Positions 1-12,374 of a stretch of 64,000 nucleotides of DNA are shown piece by piece (the first letter of the stretch is position 1; the number at the start of each line of letters is the position of its first letter). Below the pieces are notes generated by a model that worked only from the letters and a program-made list of their open reading frames with translations, searched no databases and was not told where the DNA came from. This stretch comes from Saururus chinensis (taxonomy: Eukaryota > Streptophyta > Magnoliopsida > Piperales > Saururaceae), in the NCBI GenBank assembly GCA_035235625.1, contig CP141147.1:7925001-7989000 (forward strand), given 5' to 3'. A program made the position numbers and the translations under genes.

Positions 1-1040
1 ATGGATAGGGTTAAAGACATCCAAGTTTGGAAGGACTCTATTCCAAAATCCTAAACTAGATAACTATTTTATTAACCGATTGCTTGTTTCCTCAGGGACA
101 TCGGTCATTCAAGTTACTGTGATGAATGAAATTCAAATCAATGGACCGTTTAACCAATCATTTGATCGATTGTTTTCTCGGTTAGAAAAACTCAAAAACC
201 ATTCATTAGCCAATCAATCCTTTCATAAGGCATGTTCAAAATAGATAGATTGCTTATGAACACTTTTTATGATCTTTTCCCATTTTTATCGAAAATAGAT
301 AAAAACACTTCTTATCACACCTCGACACCCATCCGACCTGAGCTGAACTCAGTCCAAGGGACGGTTGCAGCACACGGGGGTGACGAATTGTTAAACTGCG
401 GAAGACTTGACCCTTCTAGCAGGTAAATTACACACACAAAGTTGCTCACCTTTAAACATTTGTGCAAGATATATAAGAAAAAGTATAAAGGACTTTAACA
501 CAGAAAGAGTCCTCAAGTCTCAACCCACAACTTAGAATACTGAGACAACAAACATGGCTCGAATCAGAAGTCATAAACAAGTCTAAAACCACAAGGGTTA
601 CAAGAGTCTGAAACCAGATCAACCATATATAATGTTCTAACATCATAGAAGAGTAAAGCAGAAAATATAGCAGTGGCTCGAGGCAACCACACCTACTTCA
701 AAGCACTCCCCAACCATTCCTCATACAGAGGATCCTGATCTACTGCATGTTGCACCATGCAGCCCTAAAATAGGAAATACAGAAAACCGGGGTGAGTATA
801 AACTCAGTCAGGTTTTGAATATGGAAATGGTAAATCGAAAAATAACCACGACATATCAACATGGGCTATCAGATCTACATATCATATAATATCATATTTC
901 TGATTACTTTCCTTACCATACTCATATTTGTTCATCAGTAATTATCCTGCATGCAAATAACTCAAACATACAATTCATAGAACGAATAACTATATTATCA
1001 CATAAACATCCATCCTGCATAAAGGGTGTCTCAAGCATAC

Positions 1041-1061
1041 TATATATATATATATATATAT
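1041..1061. repeat. (TA)n microsatellite
   Basis: About ten uninterrupted TA dinucleotides lie inside the reverse solo LTR. Confidence 0.9.
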
Positions 1062-1074
1062 CCATGCATACTCA

Positions 1075-1368
1075 TTCTCTTTCATAACATTTAACCTGCA
1101 TGACACATGTCTCCAACACACAATCACATCATGCATATCCATAACCATTAACCTGCATGAGAAGTGCCTCTAAACACACAATCACATCAAGCATATTTAT
1201 CACATTTGACCTACATGAGAAGTCTCTCTACCACACAATCATATCATGCATATTCATCATATTTAACATGTATGAGAAGTGTCTCTACCATACAATCATA
1301 TCATGCATATCCATAAACAATCAACCTGCATATTAAGTGTCTCTAACACACAATCATAACCATGCAAG
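1075..1368. repeat. Five ~57-bp tandem repeats in LTR
   Basis: Successive units share the pattern AACCTGCATGAGAAGTG ... CACAATCATATCATGCATAT at about 57-58 bp spacing (near 1091, 1149, 1207, 1263 and 1321). The array sits in the same relative place as the tandem array at 57175-57640 of another LTR in this window. Confidence 0.75.
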
Positions 1369-2423
1369 TCGATAAAACAACCCTGCTTAATTGGCCGAAG
1401 CTTAAGCAGTCCCCCTGATCACTCCAAACAATCCTCAATTGGAAAGTCTAAAGGAATTACGCAGTTTGGCTAAATTCCCTAACGGGAAAGAATACCCCCT
1501 AGTAAGCTGGTGCACTCGGCTACACTAGCCTAGAATCTCAGGGTCCAGATGGTCTCGATAATTTTGTCTCCTTATAGAATTGTCGTTCTTCTCAACCTGG
1601 GGAGGAACACCCTTCCTCAAAGGAAGTAAAACCCCATCCTTTCAGACGTAAAACCCTGTCCTTTCAGACATAAAACCAAATCGATAAGCCTTCGATCGAT
1701 TAACCAGGCAAGCAATATCACATAATTGCATCTAATCGATCAACACGGCTAATCTCGATAAAATCTCATTCGTAAATCTATCTCATGATGCATGCAACAT
1801 GGTACATATGTGAACAAAGACTACATGAATTCTAATTCATGAATCATGCTTTCCATCAGCCATATATGCATCATTTCTAATCATAAGTATCAAAAATCAC
1901 CATAATTACCCCCACATGTGCGGGGTACATGGTAGAAACATTTAATTTTAAGCATATGGACATACATTATAAACATCCCATTAACATACTACACTCATGC
2001 TGTTTAACATTTAATCATAGAATACAAATCCTAAACCCCAAATCCATTCTCATGCTATAACCTTGCTGCAATCATATTTAAAATATGAAGAATCACTCAA
2101 CATGGCATCAAGATAAGACAACATAACATGCTTAACTGAGTAACATGAAATTCACTTAACACTTAATAAATATTCATCATAGCTTCCAACATCAAATTCA
2201 TACCCTTCAAATAGCTCTTCCTAGAATAAATTACTCATCATAAACCTAAGAAATGATACTTAGGAGTAAAAACACAAAAATGAGCAAGATGACCAAAGAT
2301 GGCCAAACTGTTGTGTTGATGTTCGAGCACCTTGCAGGGCCATTCAATCGGCCTGCATGGCCGTTTGATCGCCAGAATAGAAGTTCTGGTTCGTCTTCTT
2401 CCTTTCGAATTCAAAACCGAAAA

Positions 2424-2447
2424 TACACACACACACACACATATATC
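2424..2447. repeat. (AC)n microsatellite
   Basis: A run of AC dinucleotides passes into ATATAT. It is a simple repeat inside the reverse LTR. Confidence 0.85.
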
Positions 2448-3154
2448 TCACATAAAACTCCACCACATTTCAAATCTGAAATCACATACCTATTTACGAC
2501 GAAATTGCTTACCTCCAGTGAGTTTTTTTACTTGAAATTAATGCTCCAACTCCTTCAAAATCCTACCCATAATAGGGTTTTGTTAATACTTGTATAAATC
2601 CGCTTAAAAATGTCTAAATCACTAAAAAACTAGTAGATGTAGGGTTTATTGAGTTCAAAAACGAAATTCTTTTCAGAAGGGTTTGAAATGGAGGTTAAAA
2701 TCAGTAGCTTTATTGCTAAAAATCAAGATTAAACCTTGGCAAAAGAAGAGATTTAGAAAGTTTAAAAGAAACCCAAAGAAATTAATGAAAGATTAAGCTA
2801 ATATTTACCTTAATTACCTTTTTTTCTTTGGAAATGGGGATTAGGGCTATATAAACTCCAGATTTCAACCCTTCTCAAATGGGAAAGTGGTTGTGTCATT
2901 CTATTTATAGTATGCTTTGGGGTAGAACTAACAAATAGGTGGGGTATAAATAGAATTTAACACTCAAAATGGAAAACTTGCTTATTTTAAGCCTAAATTG
3001 ATGTTTAAAAAATTTAAAAATTTACTGTCATAAGATGTTTTTAGGGTCATTTGGGACCTATCATCCAAATTTCAAACGTAGGGCCCACGGTGGGTCCCGC
3101 CCCCTAACTTTTCATGAAAAATAGTCAAAATGTTCCAAAAATTTCTACAAAAAA

Positions 3155-3520
3155 AAAACTATTAGTGGGGGTTTTAAAACCCCCGCAATAAGTCTCAAAA
3201 CCACAGCTAAAACTTTTAGCGGCAGTATTGAGGTTGCCGCTAAAAAGAGCCCCGCAAAAAATTTTTGTGGGGAACTTAGCGGGGGTTTTTTGAGCCGCCG
3301 CTAAAACGTATACTTTTTAGTGGCGGTTTTGGTAGCCACTGCTTATAAGTTTCAAAAATCAAGCTCTTTTAGCGGCGGCTAGACTAGCCCCCCGCTAAAA
3401 GCTTAATTTTTTAGCGGAGGTTTTTCAAAACCCCCGCTAATGCATTTTAGCGGGGGGTCTACAAGAGTGTCAAAACCTTTTGGCGGATATTTGAGAAACC
3501 TCCACTAAAAGTCAAAATCG
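3155..3520. repeat. CACTA left subterminal repeat array
   Basis: At least ten direct and inverted copies of a TTTTAGCGG(C/G)GG-type motif alternate, for example around 3220, 3280, 3370 and 3440. Such arrays bind the TNPA-type accessory transposase in known CACTA elements. The partner array is at about 7055-7163. Confidence 0.75.
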
Positions 3521-3893
3521 TTGCTATAAATATTTTTTATTTACTCAAAATATTAATTTTTTTTTTCTCACTTGCAAATTTATGTATTCTCAAACACGCA
3601 TTGTTTCAATTCACCTTTAATAATAACAACATAAAAGATCTTAAAATAAAAAAATTATTTAAATAAAATACATAATACAATAATAAGTATTGAAAAAGAA
3701 GCTTGCAAATACAATAGTTCCAAATATTTACAATGTCTTAGTACTAATGGCAAGATTATTTAATATAAAAAAGAAGGAAAAGTCTTTGTTAAGACTTAGA
3801 TTCATCATCACAACTTGTCAATCTAAAATTATTCACCATCAGCCTACACAAAAATGAAATAAAACAAAATTAGCTTATGAAATTGTTGAACTA

Positions 3894-4500
3894 CTAAAAA
3901 AAATTATATTTTAAAGCTACTTTGTATGTTTTTACCTGACTCATTTGAGACTGAAAGAAACCCATCATTTGATCCATCTGTGATAATAATTCTGCTTGTT
4001 GATCTTTAAGTTGCAATATTTCCTCCTTGTACTTTGAGCTCTCATCTTTTAATATTAAATTGTCCTCTTCTATATTTGATAATTTTTCTTTCATAGAATT
4101 ATATTCAACTGCTGAGGAAGATCTTGTATGCTTAGATGATGCCCCCCATAAACTAGTTGGAGTTACTCCGTGACCAAAATCCCGAACACATCCTAGTTTC
4201 TCAGCTCCCATGGCAATAGAAAATATATCATCTGGTGAAAGAAGTGGGGTCTCCTGAAGACAATCTTTTTCTATGCGAGCCTCAATTTCTTTATGCAATT
4301 CATGAATTTTTTTAGTAATATTATTTTTGAAGGTCTATGTAAAAATAAAATAATACATACATAATAATTAAAAAAATTAGTCCAATTGTTGAGAATATTT
4401 TACTTACAATCTTATTTTCTGCATCTTTGTTGACGTACTTGCCATCCTTTTTTGTACATGTTTGCTCATGTTTGAAGCTGAGGCCTCCTAAATCATACAA
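3894..4500 (-). pseudogene. Plant transposase accessory protein (Ptta/En/Spm type), C-terminal part
   Basis: The minus-strand open stretch at 3894-4298 (134 codons) contains IHELHKEIEARIEKD, then a motif near GVTPTSLWG, then a coiled coil (KEEILQLKDQQAELLSQMDQ). This is the layout of the C-terminal part of plant Ptta/En/Spm transposase-associated proteins (Transposase_24 family). A second piece at about 4410-4500 (reading KHEQTCTKKDGKYVNKDAE) matches the stretch normally just upstream (KKDGxxVxxxA). A short intron-like gap separates them. The larger N-terminal part is absent, so the gene is a fragment. It lies next to the left terminus, as expected for the 3' end of a CACTA gene. Confidence 0.6.
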
Positions 4501-4554
4501 TCAAGTCGGCATAATTGAACAAGTATTAAACCCCTTCTATGAACCCCTTTTAAT

Positions 4555-4598
4555 GGGCACTTTTTTAATCCCCGCTAAAGGGTTGTAATTTTGTAGTG
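4555..4598. repeat. Internal CACTA-type terminus
   Basis: The sequence CCCCGCTAAAGGG runs into GTTGTAATTTTGTAGTG, almost the same as the true right end at 7120-7163 (CACTAAAGGGTTACTATTTTATAGTG). It marks either the end of a smaller element (3147-4598, poor duplication AAT/AGT) or a scar from an element that fused with this one. Confidence 0.55.
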
Positions 4599-4871
4599 AG
4601 TCTTGGGTTAATTTAGTCCCTTAGGGTTTGCATCACATCATATTGAAAAGCATATGCATGAAATTGCAAGAATAGCATGGTAAAGACATGCTATGAAAGA
4701 ACATTGACTAGCAAAAAATCAAGAATAATATTGATATTGTTGAGCAATTGTGTGTATATATGTCATTATTAATAAGCAATTTCAATCCCATGATTCTTAT
4801 TCTCTAATAAGCCATTTGATAAAGATCACTCAGTTATATAATCTTATGCTTCATTTCAGATAACTGGCATA

Positions 4872-5652
4872 CCTCCTTTGGACGAGCACTCTCAGTGACC
4901 CTTGATCGTCTCCTATAAGTTGCTGCTTTTTGCAGATTAATCCCCATATCTATAGGCCCCAACCTGCCATTTAAGAAAATTGTTATAAACATTAGATTAT
5001 CTACGAAAATTAGTACAATGGGGAATCAAATTAAGAAAGGTTTTTCAAATTACATCGTGCAGCACCCAACACCTTCTTGAAAACATGTGAAACAACAATG
5101 CTTAGGTCTTCTCCAGCCATAACAGTCTCCATGCCCCATTATGTTGCCCAAAATATTTAATGCTTCTATGAAATCACATGTAATTATACCATAAAGAGAC
5201 AAAAAATGCAATCATTCTCTACATAACTAGAAAGCACAAGTCATACATTTCTTTTTATGAAATCTAATTTTTATAATGAAATAGTTGACATAGCAAAGAA
5301 AAAATACTATAAAAATCTATACATAATATTGGTAAGGCAAAGTCTCAAACCAATAGAAGAAACAAGCAATGCGAAGATCCAAACAAGGGAACTTATGGGA
5401 AAATAAATGTAGATAAAAAAATTAGTTAAAGCTCAATATTTCATGTTTCAGCAACCTTCAATGACATAGGTAGTTCAGCATTAGCATCTGGTGCAGGTAT
5501 AACTCTAGATTCTCTATGTCCTCTCCTCTCATGGTCAAACTTCTACAAACTTCCTCCAGCAGCATCTTGCATGTGGCATCAATTATGCAAATGCCCAAAG
5601 GTCTGGCTGCTACAATCCTTTTAATTAGGCTATAGAGACAGGCGGTGGACAA
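4872..5652 (-). other. Possible captured host-gene exons inside CACTA
   Basis: Three minus-strand open pieces are bounded by splice-like signals. One (about 5458-5652) reads LSTACLYSLIKRIVAARPLG and continues for about 64 codons. One (about 5053-5140) includes METVMAGEDLSIVVSHVFKK. One (about 4872-4965) includes GPIDMGINLQKAATYRRRS and ends before GTATGCC. They do not look like transposase. I do not recognise the source gene. The order and spacing suggest genomic capture with introns retained (Pack-CACTA), but a degenerate host gene or transposon-encoded sequence is not excluded. Confidence 0.4.
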
Positions 5653-7618
5653 CTTATGATTAGGCTATAGTGACAGAAAGTTCTATAAAGATTAACTTGC
5701 ATAAAATTCGAGTCAATTTTTTAGTCTTTAATGCCTGTCTCTATATTAAAGATCTTTAGTAATAAAAGTTCTCCTTTTAAACGGGAAAAAACCAACTAAT
5801 ATGAGTTTTTGGTCACTTGATGGGGCTTGAAAGATGTAACATATGCATGTTTGCGCCTCTGTAAATTTCATATACTATGCTTTTCTTCTCTATTTCATCG
5901 ATATTTAGCAAATTTATTGAGTTACAAAAAGAATCATTTCAGATTTCAGAAAACTATGCTCCTATTTTCAATAAGTGCAACACAATAAATTGGGTAATTA
6001 ATGAAACAGAGAATACAAAAAAGGGAAAATTATGAAAAATATAAAAAATGTAAAATTGAATGGGCAACTACTAGAGTAATTATGAACCTCCCTCAAACTT
6101 TAATTCTTAGGGTGAAATCAACAAATCAAATCCAATTGTCCAATAATTCGGTGATCTAGTCGAAAGTATCATACCGACCACTGATAATGTTCCTTAAAAA
6201 ATCAACTTTTCCAACTTAATAGTGCATTTTTTTTAAAGATTATCATTGTAATAACAAAATATCAAAGGAAAATAGTAATACCATAGTTTCTTCATACCAC
6301 ATAAGGGTTTCCTAGCCTTTCTCTTGATCAATAGGTGAATTGAGGCTAGAACACTTGATCCATCATTCAATGTTGTCAGCCTTGTCAAATTTGTCATCTG
6401 GTTGTGTTCTCTTTGTTGGTAACATGAAGTTTGAGGCAAAAGGAGAAAAATGCTTTAATACCAATTGGTGTGAACCTAAGCTTTACACCATAATTAGTAT
6501 GCCAAACGAGAGGGCTTTCAAGGATATATTAGTTGAACACGAAGAAGTATGAATGAAAGGGACTAGAAATAGACACAATGAAGGAGTATTAGGGTTATGT
6601 TTGGGAAAAAGAGTAGTTGAAGAGGAAGAGTGCTACAAACTGGTAGAGTAGAGAGAAACGTTGAAACAATTACTTCACCCATTTGCCCTTCGCCTCCTTG
6701 TTCATTTGAATCTTGCCCTCACAATGCACCAGAGCCATCGCCTAGAATTTTGCCTCAGCCTTTGATCAATGGTGATTGATGAAGTAAATGAAAAAAAATT
6801 CCCGTAGGAGGGAATAGGAATTTCTAATCTCCCGCCGATGACGCTAAACAAAATTAAGACTGCAGATAAGTAGTGATAGAACCTTTCATCCCTTCCACCC
6901 ATGGCAAATTGAAAACAAGATCTGGCGGGGACCTCTTTCATTTTTGTAGCGGCGGAATCACCCCTCTCATTGTGACACAATCCCTTTCCAAGTATACTAT
7001 CACGGCAGCTTAAGCATCCATCCCCCGCTATTGAAAAATATGTGAAACCCATAAGTGACTTTAGCGGGGGCTACGATAAACCCCCCGCAATATACCCCTT
7101 TAGCGGGTAGTTTTTTCTACCCTCGCTAAAAGCTCCCCACTAAAGGGTTACTATTTTATAGTGTCTAGAAAAATTCAAATTGACTTATATTAACATAAAA
7201 ACCATCAAAAGTGCAGAAAATTTGATTAAAACCATTGTCAACCACCTTAAATTCAAAAATAAATCAAAACCAGCCAAATTAACATTAAACCACACAATAA
7301 CAATTAAATAAAACTAATCAAACTGGTTAGAGTTTAGGGATCTTACACTTTTTATGGTTTTTCTAATTACAAACTAAGCGTTCTGTGCATGTGAGTGTGT
7401 GTTAAATTTACCTTGAATCAAACACTTTGTTCACTCTTAAACCTTGAACTTTTAGAACTCGTCTACTCTTATTTTTCAAGTCATTCAATTCCAAATATGA
7501 CTCAATCACATCACTAGTCTAATCAATTCTAAAGGACTTGAACATACACAATAATTGGACATAGCGTTAATCACTGTAATTTAGCCAATTATAAAATATA
7601 TCCCTATATGTTCTAACA

Positions 7619-10600
7619 CCTAAAGCCTACCCCATCTCATCCATGCCATGAAGCAAAGGCCCATTAGGACTTATAGATCCTAGTGGTCAAGATCTCGACT
7701 TTCATGATTATTGAAAATCTCCAATATTGTGTTGCGCCATATCAATCATCTTTTAGTGCTATAGTCCATTAAAACATAACTCCTACTCTAGGGGAGTGGC
7801 TCTACATACAACTCCCACATTTAGAGAGCCATAAGACCATGATCCTATTTCATACCATACCCTTTCGTTCTACATAACTAAATGACTCACTTGAGGAGCC
7901 AATCCGACACCAAGATCCTACGTTCTTACAAGTCTAATGCATTCATTTGGACCATTTATTACAAGGTTTCACATACATACATAGGGTTTACTCACCCCTA
8001 TTTAATACATGCTTAGTCAACATCCATTCATGTGTCCAAATTCTACATAAACCATGCTATTATATAATTACTATATACCATAATCATTGATGTAAATTAT
8101 GACAAAAATATCTTATTTTGAGGCACCATCGATACCTTGACCAATGTGCCAGCCAGACATCGATGCCCATCGATGTGTCGATGACTTTTTTGGATGATCA
8201 AGAAGAAACTGAATAGAGGCCCATCTGGTTCTCTGAACACTTTTTCTAGTAAAAAGATGAAAAACACTTTCTAAAACAAATTTATAAGGTACTTATTCCA
8301 CGAAATGAATAATAAATTGCCTAATTTAAAACACCATTGTAGCATATCTATGCATAGCATAATTGTGAAATTCACATGCACATGTTCAATCTCATCAAGA
8401 ACTTTGAAGAAAATCATTCTTCTACAAATAATTTTGACTAATTAAAAGAAAATATTGCAATTCGACCTAAATCCAAGCAAGTGTTCTCCTCTCCCTACGC
8501 AAGTCCTCCACACACTGCTCCTGAACTCCCACTTGCGCTAGGCACCCCAGAGACTTCACTCTCTCACAAGTCCCAAGTTTCACCCGCTTAAATATAGTGG
8601 TAACCATATTTGGCGTCCAAACTCACTAAACTTGTAATGTCCGGGAATTTTCTAAATTCCCGAAGGCGACTACGTAGAAATTAGGGTGTTGGACCCCTTG
8701 ACCTTCTCATTGGAATAACTTGATCAAAGGTTGGAATTGGTGGCTGAAACCTACATGATTGGAAAGTAGACAGAAAGGGCTACAAATGCCTCAAGGAATG
8801 CACAAATCGGAGTTTGGATGAAGAAGTTATGACCGTTTGAAGTTATATATAGCTTGTGTTTAAGTCACATTACGGGCCCGATTATTTATGATGATGGAAA
8901 TTAATAAAAAAAATATATCAAGTTGCCCAATTAGCCCAACTCTTAATGGGATTAGAAAACCCTAATCTCGATGGGTATAAAAAGGGCGAATTAGGGCTAA
9001 TGGAGAGGTTAGCTTGGGACGGCGAAGTGAAGGAAGAAGAGGCAGCAATGGAATTTTCCGGCGAGACTCTAGAGAAGCGTTGGCGACGGTGGATCGACGA
9101 CAACTCGGCCTTGGAGGTAGGATTTTGAATCGAGATTAGAGATATTTTATTATTAAAATATAAATCATTTTGTAAATGATGTGAATAGTGTTTTCTACAA
9201 TCACTGTTCACTTTGTATTGTTTGTTTTCTGACTGCCGGCCAGTCACCGGCCGACCGCTGGTGGCTGGACCCATTGCGGGAGGGGCACACCAGCCCTGGC
9301 CGTGGAGGCCTTGGATCCGGAGGCCTTGCCGGTGGAGGATTGGTTGCCGTTGTGCGGGCCACCGGGTTGTCGCAGTTTTAATAAAAAAGGGATCTGTGCG
9401 GCGACATGGCATGGCAAAGCCCCGACCAGAGGCGGGTCCTGGCTGGACGGAATCGCCGGAAGGCGGCAATCCAGTCAGGCCAGGCCTATCAACCAGCCGT
9501 GGTGGCCTGCCATCGCGGCACCTCCAGCAGATTTCTTTTTAAAAAAAAAGAAGAAGAAAAGGGGAGGCCGCTTTGTCCCCGGCCAGCCACCGGACGGAGG
9601 CAAGGCCGAGTCCATCGGATTCGCCAGGCGATGGCAATCCGACTGGGCTCGGCCTCGCCCGCTGAGATGTCTGGGGAAAGGGCGGCGCCCCCAGATGTCG
9701 TTTGGCCTCTGGCCAGTGGCGGGGAAGAGCTCCCTGGACCGGGTCGGGTTACCCGACCCGATCCGGTCCGGTCCGGTCCTGTTTAAAAAAAAAGAACAAT
9801 TCACATTCTCTGAACCGGGTCCGGTTCAGGGGGTTAATTGTGTCAAACAAATCCTAGAAAATTACTATTCTAACCGAGTTTCAGCTTGGGGTAAAATCCC
9901 AGATATTATGAAATGACCTTTTTACCCCTATTCATTAAATTATCATATAATATTAACTTACTCGAGTTCGAGGCTCTGGTTCAGGGGCGTATGTGTAGAT
10001 TTAAAAATTGGAGAAATTTACAGTAAGAGCTTAGTGTGTTCCCTGAGTATAGACTAAACTGCATAGTGAGGAAAAATCCCAGTGAGTAGTTAATTGACCC
10101 TTTTGCCCTTAGGGTTTATCGTAAACCGTTAAGTCAGCTTGGGTCGGTTCAAGGGGTTCACGACCCAGTCACCCGACTGGAAAATTACACAGAGTCCATG
10201 AAGTCATGTAGTATGCTTGAGTTCAATTTTAGACCCACCCATATTCGTGTGAATGGAAGCGTGAGTCGGTCTAAGAGTGGAGCCTTGTGAGAGGTCAATG
10301 ACTTAAATCAATAGAAGGGCATTAAAATGACTAGAATGACCCAAGGGAGGGTATCATACCCTAGGTGGTAAAATTACCCTAACGCCCTTAAGGGCAATAT
10401 ATTCTGTTTATGTCGAAACGGATGACCTAGTGAATCAAGAGTTAGGGTACCCTATAAATGACTTCAAAAGGAAGGAGCATGACCAGTAAGTGACACGAAG
10501 ACCTTGTTGGGTAACAGTGTCATGAGAAATAAGGGGTAGAGCCCTAATTCTCAGGTTTAAAGCAGTGTATTTCACGTGTCTGCGACCGAGTGCATCGATC

Positions 10601-12374
10601 GACTAGAGTGTCATATGTGTAACTCACAGGATGTGCTAGAGTTGTTTATACTCTCAGGCTTGAACTCGTTGAGCCCTAGCCCTGTAAATGAGTACAACAG
10701 GCCCTTATTCATTATTTATGCATTGGTGTGAATGCACGCTATTTATGGTGATGTATACTTTTATTATTGATGTTTTAAGTTATATCAGTAACTTAAGGTT
10801 AATAAAGTTTAATCAAGAGACATGGGTTCTCATTGGATTGGGGGGAGAACATCTAATCAAGATAAAGACTAAAATACCCTCAATAGGATTTGGGACTTGT
10901 CCATGCAGTGAACAGGGTCCTGACATAGAATCTTACCTTGGTTAATGAACCGAGGGTGGTTATGGGATGTTCTCTGAGTCATAGCTCAGTGGATGAGCTA
11001 TTTATTGGGCCGATTCACAAGGTGAAGAGGACCCAATGGTTGGGCAATTACTTGACTGGATAAAAATAATCTAGTCTAAGTTTCAGATGTTTGGGGGAGT
11101 TAATGGTCATAAAGACCTGAGGCTTCTATGGATTTTAATAATGTCTTAAAAGACATCTTTCCGAGAGTTGGGTGATGGTGGAGATTGCGATACGCTTCTT
11201 CATTGCCACGGCAGTTTGGGTATTGACCAAAGGCTCTTTATCTCAGGTTTTCCACAAGCCTTCTCAGGACTATTTAGTACATACGAAAAGCGGAGTTGTA
11301 TGAGCATCATGGAAGGCTTGCCAATCTGTGTCCATGAGCACAGTTGGGATCCTCTTCTCCAGATTCGTGGAAGGCTATTGAGAGCCCTGGGGATTTGGGT
11401 CAAACTGCTGTTAAGCAGTCTACTCCAAGGTTGGAGTCTTTTGTTTGGAGATTTCTCGAGGGGTGAGTCATCTTCGAGTTATAGATTTGACAATATTAAT
11501 TATCGAACAAGGGGTGTGAGATAATTAACAACATTGTTTGATATTGCTTGTTAATTAGACAAGTGGGACAATTAAAGGACTTACTAAAATATAGGTTGGT
11601 TAAAAATACCTAAGCATTGCATGTGTGATGCTATGCTTCATAGGATAGAGTAGTTTCTAGGCAGAACTACGTCTGGATCCGATCTTGTTGGAAACATTGG
11701 AGATGTTATCTGATAAATACGTAGGCAACTAACATCAAGTGATGTTGGCCCAATCGAAAAAATATTAATAAAATATTTTGTCCTTTGGAAGCTCCTCTCC
11801 TAAAGGCGGGGAGGTTCCATTGTTGTTGTGGCTTTTGTTTGGTTTGCTTAGTTGCAAATTCTCTAGGCGATGACAAGTGAGACCAAGGCAGGGGAGCACA
11901 AGAGGTTTCTACGTTTCTACAACCCCGGTACGTAAGTGTACCTTTAGCGTGAGAGTCAACTTGTTATTTATTTTTTGACGGGTGATGGACTTGTACTTAG
12001 ATGGATGCGCTGTTCTTTATGAATTTTTAGACGTTAAATAATATCATATGATTTGATATCTGTATTTGTGAACCCTAGTTATCATGGCCTAGATATTTAA
12101 TCGAATGGTTTATTTTGTATTTAAGAAAGAAAATAAAATTCGCTACTTACCGTTTATGCTATTTAAAAATGTTTTTAAAAATCCGGGTTGTGACAAAACC
12201 ACCTCATTTTCTGAAATAACCGATACATGCAATTTTCATCTATGCATCGATGCCTACTGAAAATGAAATGCACTATTCATTGGAGATGTAATGACAGGTC
12301 GGTGGCTTCTTAGTGAATTTTTTTTTAAAAGAATTTAAGGATTATATTCTCCATTAAAACTAAGGGATGTCACA
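7619..12374 (-). mobile_element. Reverse LTR-like sequence, interrupted by solo LTR
   Basis: At 12364-12374 the sequence GGGATGTCACA is, on the minus strand, TGTGACATCCC, an LTR-type start. A TATA-like CTATATTTAAG (minus strand) lies near 8590, and a GGGTGAGTAAACCC segment near 7990 recalls the 3' part of the other long LTRs. The solo LTR at 8633-12195 interrupts it. The left end was not resolved and could lie anywhere between about 7350 and 7700. No coding capacity was seen. Confidence 0.4.
8633..12195 (+). mobile_element. Long solo LTR (3.56 kb), non-coding
   Basis: It starts TGTAATGTCCGGG and ends CGGGTTGTGACA, flanked by AAACT (8628-8632) and AAACC (12196-12200), a 4-of-5 target duplication. 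A TATA-like GTATAAAAAG lies at about 8975. GC-rich stretches at 9230-9780 give long chance open frames. Its order of landmarks matches the LTR at 32645-36143 (TCACATTACGGGCCCG, then AGGGCTTATGG-like, then GGTAAGT-poor middle, then ACTACGTCTGGATCCGATC near 11670). No internal domain or second LTR adjoins it, so it is a recombination product. Confidence 0.75.

Larger units (their letters stand above)
3147..7163 (-). mobile_element. CACTA (En/Spm) DNA transposon, defective
   Basis: The right end reads TTTTATAGTG followed by TCT, the inverse of a CACTA terminus. At the left end TCT (3144-3146) is followed by ACAAAAAAAAAAC, so the first CACT appears lost while a 3-bp TCT duplication is kept. Both ends carry subterminal arrays of the motif TTAGCGGGGG and its complement, typical of CACTA elements. 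Inside are a transposase-accessory gene remnant on the minus strand, an internal second CACTA end at about 4598, and exon-like pieces. The flanks read as one continuous LTR sequence. An alternative, less complete reading is a smaller element ending at 4598. Confidence 0.7.
313..7347 (-). mobile_element. Reverse-oriented long solo LTR hosting a CACTA element
   Basis: Read on the minus strand, an LTR start TGTAAGATCCC begins at 7347. The opposite end lies near 313 (TATCACACCTCG). The flanking 5-mers CTTCT (308-312) and CTTTT (7348-7352) match at 4 of 5 positions, as expected for an aged target duplication. No gag or pol is present, so this looks like a solo LTR of the same long-LTR group as 8633, 40579 and 53782. 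Minus-strand landmarks follow the same order as in those copies: TATA-like box near 2905, tandem repeats at 1075-1368, and a hairpin near 793. It is interrupted by the CACTA at 3147-7163. Confidence 0.55.
1..7618 (-). mobile_element. SIRE-like Ty1/copia LTR remnant, interrupted
   Basis: On the minus strand a sequence beginning TGTTAGAACATAT starts near 7618 and resembles the one beginning at 27025 (shared phrases about preferring GGAATTGA and GACTTGAAAAAT further in). It is interrupted by the solo LTR at 313-7347; positions 1-312 carry the ATCGATTG-rich stretch seen in the other copies. The element runs off the left edge, so its end is unknown. It is an old fossil; family assignment is inferred from LTR style only. 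Confidence 0.4.

Noticed and set aside
2253-2597. 114-codon plus-strand open frame
   Set aside because: It lies within a reverse solo LTR and crosses an AC microsatellite; there is no conserved pattern.
9302-9916. 204-codon open frame in the LTR at 8633-12195
   Set aside because: GC-rich LTR DNA with overlapping frames on both strands and no homology to known proteins.
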